A stretch of DNA of 64,000 nt. It comes from Adiantum capillus-veneris (Eukaryota > Streptophyta > Polypodiopsida > Polypodiales > Pteridaceae). The notes under the pieces are model-generated. The model made no database searches and was not told the origin of the DNA. It saw only the letters and a list, made by a program, of their open reading frames with translations. Below, piece after piece: positions 10,181 to 22,385 of the stretch; the first letter of the stretch is position 1; every line of letters starts with the position of its first letter. Location of the stretch: NCBI GenBank assembly GCA_014529385.2, contig CM043968.1, positions 30,165,013 through 30,229,012 of the forward strand. The letters run 5' to 3'. The position numbers were made by a program, and so were the translations under genes.

Positions 10181-11803
10181 TTATGATGAGCATCCTTCTT
10201 GAATTTCGACCAAGGTAGCTCTAGGAGGCTCATTACTTGTATTCTTGTGTGGGCAAGCACGATAGGCATGCCCTTGCTTCTCGCACTTGAAACAACGGTT
10301 ATCTTTTTGATAATTCTCTAATGCTTCAGGAGAGAGTCTATTTTTTACTTTATAAACTCCCTTCTCCTTAGATTTGTTGTTGTTGACTTTGCCTTTGGGA
10401 GACTTTAGGACATTGTCCTTCCCCTTAGGCTCGTTACGGTCCTTGTTTTTCGTGGGCTTAAGATTTCTCTTAGCCCCTTGTTGGAAATTGATTCGTGAAG
10501 CCACCATGGTATGGTGTATGATCGTAGATATGGTGCGTGGCCTTTGGAAGTTAACATACTCTGCCATATCCTCAGTTAAACCCGCACAAAATTGTTATTT
10601 TTCCTCTCCAAAATCCATCTTTTTGAAGACAATGGATTTGAGATGTAAATCGCAAAACTTGTCTACATATTTGTGAATAGATTTGTAGGGAGAGAGCTTC
10701 AAGCTTCGCCATTCAGTGAGTACTTTGTCTTTGGCATTAGTAGCCAAAAAATTGCTTCATGATGGAAGCTCTTAAACCTTTCCACGTTGTGGAGCTTCAC
10801 CATTTTCTTGTAGGCTAGACCACCATTGTTTGGTGGACTTTTGAAAATGCATAGCTAGATGATGTAGCTTAGAGGACTCCGTGAAGCCCTCATCTCCAAA
10901 CGCCGCATCGAATTGTTGAATAAAGGCCAAGACTTTGTCCGTACCACCAAAAGTGCCATTGTAGGTAAGGAAAGAGACGTTCTTTCCTCCCCCTTTGAAC
11001 TTTTTGAGCTTGGACAACCTCTTCTAGGCGGCATAGGATTTCCTACAGCCTCTGCTTTTAGGTGGTTCAAGAGGTGCACCATCACTTTCTTCAGAAGAGG
11101 AAGATTATGAGGAGGATGGAGAAGAGGGTGACCTCTTTCTCACCTTTTTCTTCCCTTGTTCCTCCTTGTCTGCACCATCACTTTCTTCAGAAGAGGAAGA
11201 GGATGAAGAAGATGGAGTAGAGGGTGACCTCTTTCTCGCCTTTTTCTTCTCTTGTTTTCTCTCGTCCCTCTTTGAATTAGGAGTATGCGATGGTCTTCTC
11301 TGTTTTGGGGGTGTTGGAGAGCGTTTTGCCCGCCGTCCTTGTGGAGCCATTTCCACCGAGGTGGTAGGAGACTCACTTCTTTCTCGTTCTTTCAGTGGGG
11401 GATCTACATTTGAGACTTGGGTTCTCCTTTGGGAAGGAGATGCATCATCGAGTAGTAGATTGTTGAGCCCTTCGTACGGATCCTCTTCTTCTTCCCTTAT
11501 TGAAGAGAGTCCTCTTTTGGAAGTCTCACTTGGAGGTTTCCCAGGTACTCTCTCTTCTTGCGGGGGAGTCTGGAGAATACCATGGGTGCGCAATTGTGTA
11601 GCACTTCACCTTGGAGGGATGGATTGCCCAAGCCCATTTTGTAGTTTAGAAACAAGATAGTTTGCGAGCATAGAGGCATCATTAGTTGCTCTTTCATTAG
11701 CAAAATCAAAGCTATCAACATTCATTTCAATCTCTTTTCCTTTGTAAGCCATACTAGCAAATTTTAGGTGTAAACTTAAATTACTTGTACTTTGGCACTT
11801 CAA
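10181..11803 (-). pseudogene. Chromovirus gag
   Basis: Starts with MAYKGKEIEMNVDSF-type sequence upstream (11803-11606), then a proline/serine/lysine-rich linker (11593-11105), then the capsid domain at 11017-10772 (VSFLTYNGTFGGTDKVLAFI, SSKLHHLAMHFQ, TKQWWSSL). The end, 10567-10181, is a nucleocapsid with one CCHC zinc knuckle, CFKCEKQGHAYRAC (C-x2-C-x4-H-x4-C). Three to four frame changes separate these blocks. Gag forms the virus-like particle and binds element RNA. Confidence 0.8.
11076..11267. repeat. 96-bp tandem duplication in the gag linker
   Basis: GCACCATCACTTTCTTCAGA occurs at 11076 and again at 11172, and the following ~95 bp are nearly the same, duplicating the acidic/serine and lysine-rich linker of gag. 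Confidence 0.8.
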
Positions 11804-11851
11804 GCAAATTTTAGGTGTAAACTTAAATTACTTGTACTTTGTACTCCTCTT
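11757..11851. repeat. 47-bp tandem duplication near the gag start
   Basis: GCAAATTTTAGGTGTAAACT starts at 11757 and again at 11804, continuing to TTACTTGTACTTTG in both copies. Confidence 0.85.
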
Positions 11852-12180
11852 TACCTTCAAAGATAAGCACTCAAGCATCTATACCCGTGGCTCAAATATT
11901 ATTAATTGCAAGGAGTAGAAGAGAGAGTTCAATAGAGCCAAGAGATCACCGGTTCCTGTTAAGCTTCTAATAGCTCAATAATGGTTATGCCATAAGCAAG
12001 CCCGGTAGGACTCCATTATTAAGACCATAGCTCTCAACGGTGTCCCCGTTAACTGCATAAATAGGCGAGCTTCAAGGATGAAAAATCCCTATTCTACTTA
12101 CTCTTTTGCAAATAATAACACCAACCATTTGTAGCAAGCTTGAGGACCTCTCTTCTTCAACAAGAAAAGAGAAACCAATA
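11852..12180 (-). other. Chromovirus leader between PBS and gag
   Basis: Untranslated leader of the element; no ORF or other motif recognised. Confidence 0.5.
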
Positions 12181-12192
12181 GCTCTGATACCA
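12181..12192 (-). promoter_or_regulatory. Primer-binding site, tRNA-iMet type
   Basis: The minus strand reads TGGTATCAGAGC, complementary to the 3' end of initiator methionine tRNA, one base inside the 5' LTR. It primes minus-strand DNA synthesis. Confidence 0.9.
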
Positions 12193-12193
12193 A

Positions 12194-12840
12194 TGTAACA
12201 TTTAATGCACCGGTAACTTGTGTGTAGCGGAAACTGATAACATAGTGAGCATTTTATTAAGAACAAGTTCCTAATGAGCATGAATGGAGTACTTAATTTG
12301 AGAAATCAACCTACCAATTTACACCTAGCTAATTTGGCATTGAGAATCTTGAAAAGAGAGAGAAATAGAACAATTGGCAACAAATGAGGACCAGATTTAC
12401 GTGGAGCCGGTTCCCCCTCCATAACGGCTTTGTATTATAGCTTCTTCATTCAAAGAAGACTTTTGTACAATACAATCTTTGTAAAATTAGTTGGTTTAAT
12501 GAAGAGGAAGCTTCATACACCAAAATATGCTTGAAAAACAAACCTAGTGTCCCTAGCCTTAGTCCCAAGACCTCACACACCTTCAAAAATGGTGAGAGCT
12601 AGCAGGGAATGAGGATAAATTGAGAGGAAGAAGAGGTATCTTACAAGAAAGAAGTATTCTCATCACATAATCACTCTATTAGCATAGCTTAGCTTAGTAA
12701 TTAGCATGGTAGAGGAGATGAGCATGCCATTGAAGCTTGGCTCTTGGTTGGATTTGCATTCCATAGTCAAGAGTTGCTGGTGTAGGCCTCTACTTCTCAA
12801 TGCTTGGAGAAGGAGATGGAGTTCTTCTTGCACACATGAG

Positions 12841-12874
<34 letters not shown>

Positions 12875-13752
12875 CATTGTTAGAGTAAAATGCAGCCTTC
12901 TCTCTCATCTTGGTCAACCCCTCTTGCTAATTGGTCATGCTGGCATCCCATTGGCCCCTGTAAAGCTTAGCCCAATCACAAATTAGAATCATAATTGCCA
13001 GCCTTGTGACATGTGTCCCCCTTTCCCCTTTTGTGAGAGCTTTAGGTAATTAAATAATTCAATTAAACTCTCATTGGACCTGTTAGTCTTTTGGCCAATA
13101 GGAATCAGGCAAGCCATTGGGCTGCTGAATGCTCATTGGACCCCTTGGTGTACTATCCCATAATATTCTAGGGAGGGTAATTTCTATTGTTTCTTTTATC
13201 AATAATTTTTAAATTGATTAGACTAAAACTACTCTAGCCTAATTCTCATTGGTCCACCTCTATGGACATCCAATAGGATTTGAGGGAAGCTTGGGGGCAA
13301 CTCGCCTAGGAGCCTGACATGTGTCCAATATTTGTGTAAAGGGGGAGCTTTAGAGTGTGTGTATGTGTGTGTTTCTCTCTCATATCCTACTCTCATGGCT
13401 CGCCCCCTCCTTGATAGGGTTGTGGGAAGACGTTTTAGTCTTCCCATGGCCATCCAACGTTTTCCCCTATATTGGCCTTTGGACAACTTGAATAAAATAT
13501 TAGGAACCTTAGCCTATGGAAGTCTTAATGGGACTCAACGTTAGGTCTTCTAAGTCCCATTGAAACACATTCCTCTTTTGTAGGCTGTCCCCCTTTGGAT
13601 CCCTATTTTTGCTCCTTTGGATCCCTGACAGAGATCGGTATGGCAGCCTTACCAATATTCTAGCTTTTACTCCCCTGGTACTTCTCCATCTTGAATGATC
13701 AGTTTAACATGAGAAAATCATTTGGGAGTATTATATATTAGTTTTTATGACA
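12194..13752 (-). repeat. 5' LTR of the chromovirus
   Basis: Pairs with 4862-6398 over its whole length with scattered substitutions and indels, including a (GT)n tract at 12842-12871 and the CCAAT-box cluster at about 12945-13275. Confidence 0.9.
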
Positions 13753-15861
13753 AAAGGAGCTTGTAGTAGGGACTAGTAAAGAGAAATTCCAAGTGGTGAT
13801 TGAACCCCACTTGAAACTAAAGAGCCAAAACTCATAGTGCCTGACAGTGAAGATCCCTTAGATGGAATTCCGTTTGTAGAAGAAGACTGGCTAGGGCACT
13901 TATGGGAAATAGCTAGAGAGATTAATGATGGGAGTCTAACTTTGAAATCAGCTCCTATAGAGGAAGTTTGGTTAGACAATCTACCTCCTAATATGGACAT
14001 GGATGTACAATCCTTGTATGGGGATTGTGGCTCTGAAGCTTCAGGAATGTCTAAACCAATGAATCTGAAATCACTACCCTCTTACGTGGGAGATAACGAA
14101 GACGAATCCATAGTGTGTAAAACCACTCATGTAAAAAGAGCGGAACAGATCCTAGAGGTAGACAACATCCATTCAATCATGTCTAAACCCATTCAATGCA
14201 CTCTTACTTTAGGAGAACTGTTAAAAATTAGACCATATTTATGGAATGATCTACAAAAAACTCTAGAGAAGGTGGGATAACAAGGCTAATTGCAAAAAAA
14301 ATTGGGAAAATTGAAACACGAATTGGATAACAAAGAGATTAGATCCGTCCCAATGTACAAAGTCAAAGAATACTACGAAGGGGAAGAAGGAAACACAACC
14401 CTTCCACTGAGATATAATAATATAGAAACCATGGAAATACTGGATAGTGGGACATGAATAGCCATAGCCACGAAAGCATTATGGGAATCATGGGGAAAAC
14501 CAGTCATTAGACAAATTCAAATGAAATTGCAATTGACTGATGGACACATCCAAAGACCCTTAGGATTGCTTGAAAAAGTGATGTGTTAATTCTTGTGCAT
14601 TGATTATCAAAATATTTTTGCAAAAATAGACTTTGGAAAGAAACTCAATTATGAAATCATATTGGGAAGAACTTTCATGCGACAAGTACAACTCATTTAG
14701 GATTAGGGAAACATTTAGCTGTACTTGAAGCAAGTGGGATCAATAACAAGGGTTAATCTAAAAGATCACATTTATAGAGATGTCATGAAAACACCCATAC
14801 AAGAATTTGACTCAGTCTCTTCGGTTGAAACTAAGCTTCCATCTTGGTTGAACAAAGACACACCTATTTGGATGTGTGGAGCTTCAAAAAACGGGAGCTT
14901 AAAACGAGAAGAATGTATCTTAGAAAGGGATTGCACAGATGAAGCCTATGTACTTGAACCCTTTCCGGAGCATTTTTTTGAGCCATTTGAGTGGACTCAA
15001 ATTTTAGCAAAAATGGATGTGTGTGTAAATTGTGTATGCCTACTCAATTTTGCAATGAGGATGGCTATGACATAATTCCCATACAAATGATCTCAACCCT
15101 TCACATTAAAGACGAAATTTAAGAATTCAAGGACTTAATGAAAGCTCAACAAGTCTTTTCAGACCTCTATTATGATGCAACAAACGAGTTAGAAGAACAT
15201 TCAGCTACCTCAGATGATTTTGGGTCGGAAAAAGAACATGTGAGAGCTAAACTACTCATGAAAGGAAGGGAGGAAAAGTTTTTTGACTTTCCAAACCAAA
15301 AACCGAGAAGACAGAAATGGTATAGATGAAAAAGACACACCAAAAACTTGAAATCTAAACCCATGCCATCAGTCTCTAGTAGAACACAATTTTTGATGCA
15401 AATAGATGCAATAATGCTTTGTAAGATTTGTAGAATGCTGCTCACTTACATTCAAACTTTTCATGAGCCTGAGCAAGCAGGAGCACCATGGATGTCTTTC
15501 CACAAAGGAAACAAAGGTCTATGCTATGATTTAAGTGGACAACCTTCAGAAGAATTCCTCTATGGCTTCTACACCAGATGTATGTTTTTGTCATCTAGCA
15601 ATATGTTGGCATTCGAAGAGGCATTCTATATAGGTCTCTTCACGTGACGAACAAAGATCTTTGGTCCAGTGATCAACAACCTTACATCAAGGTTTGTTGG
15701 CTATTCAGCCATTGAACTTAAAAACAAAGTCACCATGTAGTTTTTGCAAGTCCCAAACAAAGAAAGACAAATTGGATATGGAAAACCCCTACATGCGCTT
15801 AAAGACTGCCTAGCCAGCCTATGAAGCTGTGTCAAGGGACGACACAGTCGAGGAGGGGGGG
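13753..15861 (+). pseudogene. RT-less Ty3/gypsy-type internal region with protease
   Basis: Coding similarity starts flush with the chromovirus LTR (FQVVIEPHLKLK at about 13785-13825, then after a frame change a 147-codon acidic ORF 13837-14280 rich in D/E). At 14431-14448 MEILDSGT carries the retropepsin DSG triad, followed by GKPVIRQIQMKLQLTDGHI and NYEIILGRTFMRQ (about 14645-14690), the protease C-terminal ILG motif. Further open pieces at 14725-15075 and 15138-15647 are not recognised. No RT, RNase H or integrase is visible, so the element was non-autonomous or internally deleted. Stops and frameshifts are numerous. Confidence 0.6.
15848..15861 (+). promoter_or_regulatory. Polypurine tract
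   Basis: GAGGAGGGGGGGAA directly precedes TGCTAGCAGC, the likely LTR start. Confidence 0.65.
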
Positions 15862-16216
15862 AATGCTAGCAGCAAGCTAACTTGGATAACATTTTTTGGA
15901 GCTTTTATTGACAAAACACTTATTATTTTTATACATCGGGAATGTTGCAACTCCTACTTTCCAGATAAACAATGTAATTGATGAGCCGGGGCTACAAGCT
16001 TCCAGATTGTATCAATCTATCTTTAGTTAGAGCTCCCAAATTATTAGTTTTGACCACAGAAACCTTGGCTAAGGTATAAAAGCCAAATTTTGTAGGTATT
16101 TAAAAAAAATGGATAATAGAACATAGTGTGACCTAACGACACTCACTTCTCTTCTTTCTCATGCTTCCTACTCCCTTCTCAGTTGTCACATTGCAGTGCC
16201 GTCTGTTGCGTTACAA
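15862..16216 (+). repeat. Probable 3' LTR of the RT-less gypsy element
   Basis: Starts TGCTAGCAGCAAGC after a polypurine tract, contains a TATA box (GGTATAAAAGCC, about 16074-16085) and ends near ACAACCGCA, followed by a strong splice-donor-like AGGTAAGAG. The right boundary is uncertain because the matching 5' LTR is not in the window. Confidence 0.45.
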
Positions 16217-16762
16217 CCGCAGGTAAGAGCTCTACGCGTTGATGTAAGCATTTCATGGTGATTCGTAGCTTTTGATGTCGCCAACCCACGGTCTAATTTC
16301 ATCATAAACAGAAATTTAAGCTTAAAAATCATAAAATAAGTATAGGCGGGGTATTTGGGGCAACATTGCTAAGCATTTAGATGCATTCTGGGTCAAAAAC
16401 GACTAGGTTAAAAACTCATTGTTGTTAATAACAATTTTTGCACTTGACCTAAAGTGAGGTTTGAGACCATAAGCATGTGTGTTTAGGTCTTATAAACATG
16501 TCCTAAAAGTTTCGTAACGTTTGGATGTCGTTTGATGCTGTAACGGTTATGATTTGTTTGACGATTAGCGACTAGCTTTTGGTGATTTCTATCATTTGAG
16601 TGTAACTTGAGTTAGATGCAAGTTGTATATTGTTTTCCAAGAGATTGACAACCTCTTGTAGCCTCTATGCACTAGTCGAGTTAGCTTTGTCCCATGGATT
16701 GACAATTATATTCGTGGTTCTTGCTATGTCAGCAATAAGATAGAAGTGAGGTTAGACACCCG
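16217..16762. other. Non-coding; possibly LTR or leader continuation
   Basis: No ORF longer than about 60 codons and no repeat partner was seen in this window. Confidence 0.3.
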
Positions 16763-17720
<958 letters not shown>

Positions 17721-18205
17721 TCTGTTAAGGATCTGCAAAGCTTTCTAGCTTTGAAATTCAGTATCTTTCACATCGTGGCTCCGTTTGAGGAGTCGTCTAA
17801 AGCTGCTTCTAAAGAACTTTGAATACTACATTCTAGAGCATCAACACATCACTTCAAACACTTGGAACTACCCTCTCAATTGGCCTTTGTTGGAGCCTTC
17901 TTGGCCCCAAAAACCATGCTTTTCATGCATTTCCATTGACCTTTGTCTGCCTAGCCTTACATACCAGCTTTAACCGTTTACCCATCACCTGCGTGCATCC
18001 TTAGCTTTGCTTGGCACCACTTCTTGCTCAAACCAATTTTCCTTACACCATCATTGCCCAACCCCCTGTTGAACATTCATGTTCAACCAAAAGCTCTTTA
18101 TTGAACTTGAAACCTGTAACACTTTGCTAGCACTTAAGCATGAAAAAAAACACAATCATATGTACATTATGTACAACACTATATGTCCACCACTCTTAGG
18201 CCTTT
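17721..18205. other. Non-coding junction between helicase pseudogene and gypsy element 2
   Basis: Only short ORFs without recognisable similarity. No LTR copy matching the right end of gypsy element 2 was found, so its 3' LTR seems lost. Confidence 0.35.
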
Positions 18206-18442
18206 TCAAGTGGGTTGCCCAGCCACCCTGGCTACAATCTGATTTACATCAATAATCAAATTCTTATTGAAGTACAACTTAAGCCGCACCACATTCACCA
18301 TGTCTCTAAGTAGCTTGCCATTCGCTCTCATTAGTTGATAGGTCCCATTTAAAAAATCTTTCTGTACCCTATACGGACCCGTCCACTTCTTCTTGAACTT
18401 CTTTTGGAAAGTAAAATCCAAGTAATTCTTGTATTTCATCAC
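18206..18442 (-). pseudogene. Gypsy element 2 integrase C-terminal module
   Basis: FKKKWTGPYRVQKDFLNGTY followed by VNVVRLKLYF matches the integrase C-terminal beta-barrel (the GPY/F pattern, W-x-GPYRV) that binds DNA. The 78 codons are open but have lost their link to the core. Confidence 0.7.
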
Positions 18443-18904
18443 CAGATCTCCTTCTTCTATCTTCTTATCTAGCAGTCTTTGATTAAACTTAGCAATCCGT
18501 TTCTCCCGCTACTTCAAATAATAATCCACTAATGCCTCCTTGCTCATTTGCAAAGCTTTGAGATTGAAAATTTGATCCTGCAAAACTTCATTATGTGTGG
18601 CATTGACTGGCCACATTCCTTTCAAAGCACCTAGCTATGTATGTACTGGCAACACTACCTCCTTACCATAGACCAACTTGAATGGAGTAAAATTGGTTGC
18701 CACTTTGAAGGAAGATTTGTCTGCCTATAAAATATTTGATTTTCACTTTGTTTCTTGCTTGTAAAAAGAGTTTGTCAGCATCTTTATGATTTGACCATTG
18801 GCACTCTCCACCAGACCATTGCATTGACGATGATAGGGTGAAAACAATCGGTGTTGAATGCTTAGCTTCTCCACCAAAACCTTCATAAGTTTGCTTCTAA
18901 ATCC
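18443..18904 (-). other. Gypsy element 2 integrase middle, heavily decayed
   Basis: Lies between the core and C-terminal module. On the minus strand, broken reading frames still fit integrase: codons around 18820-18850 read RHRQCNGLVESANG-like, containing the final catalytic glutamate region. Confidence 0.4.
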
Positions 18905-19243
18905 CTATCCTCTATCTTCCACAAGCACCCATGGCACTCCAAAGTGATAGAAAATGTTATAAAAAACAAATTGAGCTACCACATGAGCATGTATCTCCTT
19001 TAGCTTTGCCTTCAACCCCTTGGTAAGGTAGTTAATAGCCGCTACAATGTATTTCTTCCCAGTTGTCAACTTTGGGAGTGGACCAATGGCATCCAAACCC
19101 CACTTTTCAAAACCATTCTGAGCAATGTTAACTCCCTGTGATTTGTCTACTAGCCTTCTCTCACCCATAGTTTGAGATTCATGGCAGATTTTGCACCAAT
19201 AGTGCACATCACGTACCATTGAAGTACCAATAGTGCACATCAT
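18905..19243 (-). pseudogene. Gypsy element 2 integrase zinc-binding and catalytic core
   Basis: HYWCKICHESQT gives the CxxC half of the HHCC zinc module. FEKWGLDAIGPLPKL supplies the first catalytic aspartate, and KKYIVAAINYLTKGLKA and YHFGVPWVLVEDRG cover the segment with the second. A short duplication at its start repeats the ATAGTGCACATCA text (19198-19240). Stops on both sides make it a remnant. Confidence 0.75.
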
Positions 19244-19461
19244 GTCCCATTGAAGGCCACCAAAACCCTGCTCTCAAATCTCAAAACAAAACCTTGTCTT
19301 TTACCTTGATCCCACTTTCCAAAACCATGCCAATTTCTTTCTTGAAAAGCACCCTTTGTAGCACTCTGTCCCTTCCATAGGTCATTAGATCCTCCATGCT
19401 TTCTACACTATCCGCCTCTTTTTTTGCAGCTTGGACAATATTTTTGAACACTAGCTTGTGC
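19244..19461 (-). other. Gypsy element 2 linker between second RNase H and integrase
   Basis: No confident similarity; expected to hold the tether and the start of the zinc-binding module. Confidence 0.35.
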
Positions 19462-19912
19462 TCAAGAAGTCTTAAATCTCCTTAAAAGCCTGACGACCAA
19501 CATAAGTGGTTGGGGATACATATATACATGTACCTGCACTTGCACTTTGTTGTTTGCAAACTGATCTGCTTCTTGGTTCAGCCCCCTTTCAATATGCTTG
19601 AATTGAATCTCTCCAAAAAACTTCAGCAACTTCTTAATGGCATAGAAACAATGCTTCAACAAATCCCATTTCACCTGCTATTGGCCCAGTAACTGCTTGA
19701 TGACCAACAAAGCATCTCCTTTTACCACCAACCTCAAAATGCCAAACTCTACACACTGCTCCACCTCATTGGTATGAGCATCCTCCAAGTTGTAAGCCCT
19801 TGAAAAAATCACTTTGCAGTGTGGATCCCATATCACTACACCTCCACCTGCTTTTTGTATCACCCTCGTATAAGCACCCTCAGGGGGTTCTCCTCTTAGA
19901 CATGTAGGTTAC
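19462..19912 (-). pseudogene. Gypsy element 2 additional plant-type RNase H
   Basis: EGAYTRVIQKAGGGVVIWDP (about 19885-19830), then NEVEQ (19765), ILRLVVKGDALLVIKQL (about 19735-19690), VKWDLLKHCF and FKHIERGLNQEADQFAN (about 19600-19550) follow the RNase HI fold. The aspartate and glutamate positions and the NxxAD helix are recognisable. It degrades RNA in RNA/DNA hybrids. The first catalytic aspartate is changed to E (EGAYT), and a frameshift sits near 19676. Confidence 0.7.
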
Positions 19913-20195
19913 TGTTGGGTATGCAAGCCCGGATTCCATAGTGTCTACGCCCGTGAGAACAAGTCTCAAGGCATGCAACTATAGACCATCAGTTAGTAGA
20001 GTTTGCATGAGTAAAAGGTGTGGTTGATATCACCTTTCAAAAACTATGTAAAGACTTTTTTTTTTAATGGAATTAGAAGTAGTAGCGTGTTCTCCTTTTG
20101 AAAATTGTGTCAACTTCTTCTCTCTCTCTCTCTCTCTCTCTCGTCTTTCTCTGCACGCCCTGCACCACCATGGATCCCTAGCTCCAACCCCAACA
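19913..20195 (+). repeat. 5' LTR of the gag-only copia element
   Basis: 283 bp; differs from the 3' LTR mainly in the length of the CT tract (20120-20142) and a few substitutions. Confidence 0.9.
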
Positions 20196-20197
20196 AC

Positions 20198-20209
20198 TGG
20201 TATCAGAGC
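20198..20209 (+). promoter_or_regulatory. Primer-binding site, tRNA-iMet type
   Basis: TGGTATCAGAGC two bases after the LTR end CCAACA. Confidence 0.9.
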
Positions 20210-20852
20210 CCTATTGGGCCTCGGCTCTCGACAAAACATCTCGTGGGTACAGCTGCTTACACAGAAGGACGAAGAGCTGTCGACCTACAATTTTTTGCCC
20301 ACAATTAACAGTAGGAGGATCGCCCTGGCTTGCTGGGAAGAATTCGACTCTTGAGCCCCTGTCGATTCAGCCTCTAGAGGCTCTACACAAGCAACCCGCC
20401 ATCGTGCGCTGTTCAGTCGCTACAGAAATCCACAGTTTTTTGTTTTTTTTCCCCCTTTGTTAATTTTTTTCACACATAAGGTTCTAATTTTTCAATTGGC
20501 CCTCCAAGCTTTTGTCTATCCTCTTCAATTAAGAGGCAGATCTCACATTCAAAGCCCCAAAAATATTGGCAATTACGCATGGATTCATTACAGCAATCTC
20601 TAAGTGCACACAAAGATTCCAGCATTTTGTTTTGGCGATTTTAATCTATAAAGCGGAGTTGCAATCATTGAAGGCTATGTCACTGTTGTCCAAGTTTTTC
20701 TTGGAAGATCAGTCGCTCGCTGTCGGTTCTTCTTGGTTATTTTATGCTAAGGATCCACTGATATGTTAAAAGGTAATTCGAAATTCCATTAACAAAGATC
20801 GACGATCGTTCTTCACAAGCATAACAAACACGACCAAGCTATCCTTTGCATA
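20210..20852 (+). other. Leader of the gag-only copia element
   Basis: Untranslated sequence between PBS and gag start; T-rich around 20440-20470. No ORF recognised. Confidence 0.5.
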
Positions 20853-21814
20853 TTGAATATGACATCAAAAGTCGACAAGTTCAATGGATCCGGCTTCCAT
20901 ACTTGGCAGATCAAAGTTAAAGGCTATTTGATGTGGAAAAACTTATGGAAGGTGGTCAAGCCTCTCGCAGCCGACGAATCTGGAACATCCGCCGATGCGT
21001 TACAAGGGCATTATCTGCTGAGCTACAAAGGAAAGACGAACAAGCTTTTGGTATCATTCTAACCTCCTTAGAAGACGATTTTATTCATTATTTGGACGAT
21101 GTTGATTCTTCAAGTGCTGCCTGGATAGAGTTAGAGAAGCTTTTCGGTGCCAAAGCTAAGTATTCAAAAATGAGTTTAAAAATGGAATTATATTCCATCC
21201 GCATGCGTGAAGATGAGAACATTGCAGCTTTAGCCAACAGACTGAAGAGTATTAAAACTCAACTTGTTTATGTCGAAGCTCCAATACCAGAAGAAGATCT
21301 CATAGCCATTTTGTTAAAAAGTTTGACTAACAAATTTCATCAAATTGTTGCTATTTTAAAAGAGAAAGATCCGCTGCCCTCCTTGGATGGTATCATCAAT
21401 TCATTGCAGGAAGAAGAACGCAGGGTACCTAGTACCAATTCTACTATTTTTCCCAGTGCATACACAGTCTCGAATGCTGTATCTCCCACCAGTTCTTCTG
21501 ATACTTCCAGTGCATATGCAGTCACTAAATGTGCTGCTACAACAGCTTCATCTCGACCATTCAATGGTACCAGATCTTGTGCCATTTGTGGGCGCAACAA
21601 TCATCAGACAAAAGATTGTTTCAAGAAGAATCCTTGTGTTCACTGTGGTAAGAAAAATCATCCGTCAAATAGGTTCTTTCAAAAGGGTAAAACTCAAATT
21701 CATGTGGTTGAGGGAGACACTCAATCTCCAATACATTCAGTTGACTTAGATAAACTCTTTTCATGTTGTTTAGTCAAAATAAATTGTACAGGCTATAGAC
21801 ACTGCCACCCATGA
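20853..21814 (+). pseudogene. Copia gag with zinc knuckles, one frameshift
   Basis: Starts MTSKVDKFNGSGFHTWQIKV (ATG at about 20859), the FxGxNFxxW-type start of copia gag. The frame shifts by one near 21000, then continues to 21814 with LSAELQRKDEQAFGIILTSL, AWIELEKLFGA, MREDENIAALANRLKSIKTQ and LLKSLTNKFHQIVAILKEKD (UBN2-type gag). CAICGRNNHQTKDC (about 21578-21619) is a perfect CCHC knuckle. The second, CVHCGKKNHPSNRF, has lost its last cysteine. Without the frameshift it would give a ~310-residue gag. Confidence 0.75.
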
Positions 21815-22113
21815 GTGGTAAGACCTCCCAATTTATCAGTTTTTGTTCTCAAGTCCTATTTTTGTCCTACTTCTCGTGAGGTTATTGGGTACACCTTAAA
21901 CCCAAGGTTTGGCAGTGAACCAAAAACTCCATTTTTGGTAGCAAATTTTTTGACCTACACCCTATTTGTTCAAGGGGGGGTTATCATAGCACCAGGTTAT
22001 GGATACACCAGAAATCCTTGGTTGTGAGAAAACCTAAAACTCATGGTTGACGAGTACACCAAAAACTCTAGATATCATGAGTTCCTTGTCCAGTTCGGGC
22101 TTGAGGGGGGGAT
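21815..22113 (+). other. Untranslated 3' region of the gag-only copia element
   Basis: No pol domain. Short repeated phrases such as GGTTNTGAGxACACC recur. Ends with the polypurine tract GGGCTTGAGGGGGGGAT. Confidence 0.5.
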
Positions 22114-22385
22114 TGTTGGGTATGCAAGCCTGGATTCCATAGTGTCTACACCCGTGAGAACAAGTCTCAAGGCATGCAGCTATTAGACCATCAGTTAGTA
22201 GAGTTTGCATGAGTAAAAGGTGTGGTTGATATCGCCTTTCAAAAACTATGTAAAGACTTTTTTTTAATGGAATTAGAAGTAGTAGCGTGTTCTCCTTTTG
22301 AAAACTGTGTCGACTTCTTCTCTCTCTCGCTCGTCTTTCTCTGCACGCCTTGCACCACCATGGCTCCCTAGCTCCAACCCCAACA
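22114..22385 (+). repeat. 3' LTR of the gag-only copia element
   Basis: 272 bp, paired with 19913-20195; same ends TGTTGGG...CCAACA. Confidence 0.9.

Larger units (their letters stand above)
4862..13752 (-). mobile_element. Ty3/gypsy chromovirus, full length but decayed, 8.9 kb
   Basis: Two ~1.55-kb direct LTRs (4862-6398 and 12194-13752), both beginning TGTAACATTTAATGC and ending TTTTTATGACA, enclose a minus-strand gag-pol. A primer-binding site (12181-12192) and a polypurine tract (6399-6413) sit at the expected inner edges. The flanking 5-mers GAAGG (4857-4861) and AAAGG (13753-13757) differ by one base, fitting an aged target duplication. The domain order gag, protease, RT, RNase H, integrase, chromodomain identifies a chromovirus. 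Frameshifts, stops and a nested MITE make it non-autonomous today. Confidence 0.9.
19913..22385 (+). mobile_element. Gag-only Ty1/copia element, 2.47 kb, non-autonomous
   Basis: Direct LTRs 19913-20195 and 22114-22385 both run TGTTGGGTATGCAAGC...CCCCAACA. The PBS lies at 20198-20209 and the polypurine tract at about 22101-22112. The interior codes only for a copia-type gag; there is no protease, integrase, RT or RNase H. The flanking 5-mers are GTTAC and ACTAC (3 of 5 match). Gypsy element 2 coding resumes on both sides, so the element inserted into it. Confidence 0.85.

Noticed and set aside
11166-11660. 164-codon plus-strand ORF
   Set aside because: Antisense shadow of the serine/lysine-rich gag linker of the chromovirus.
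20198-20209. tRNA gene suggested by TGGTATCAGAGC (also 12181, 46738, 56553)
   Set aside because: Only the 12-nt primer-binding complement is present beside LTR ends; no cloverleaf can be drawn around it.
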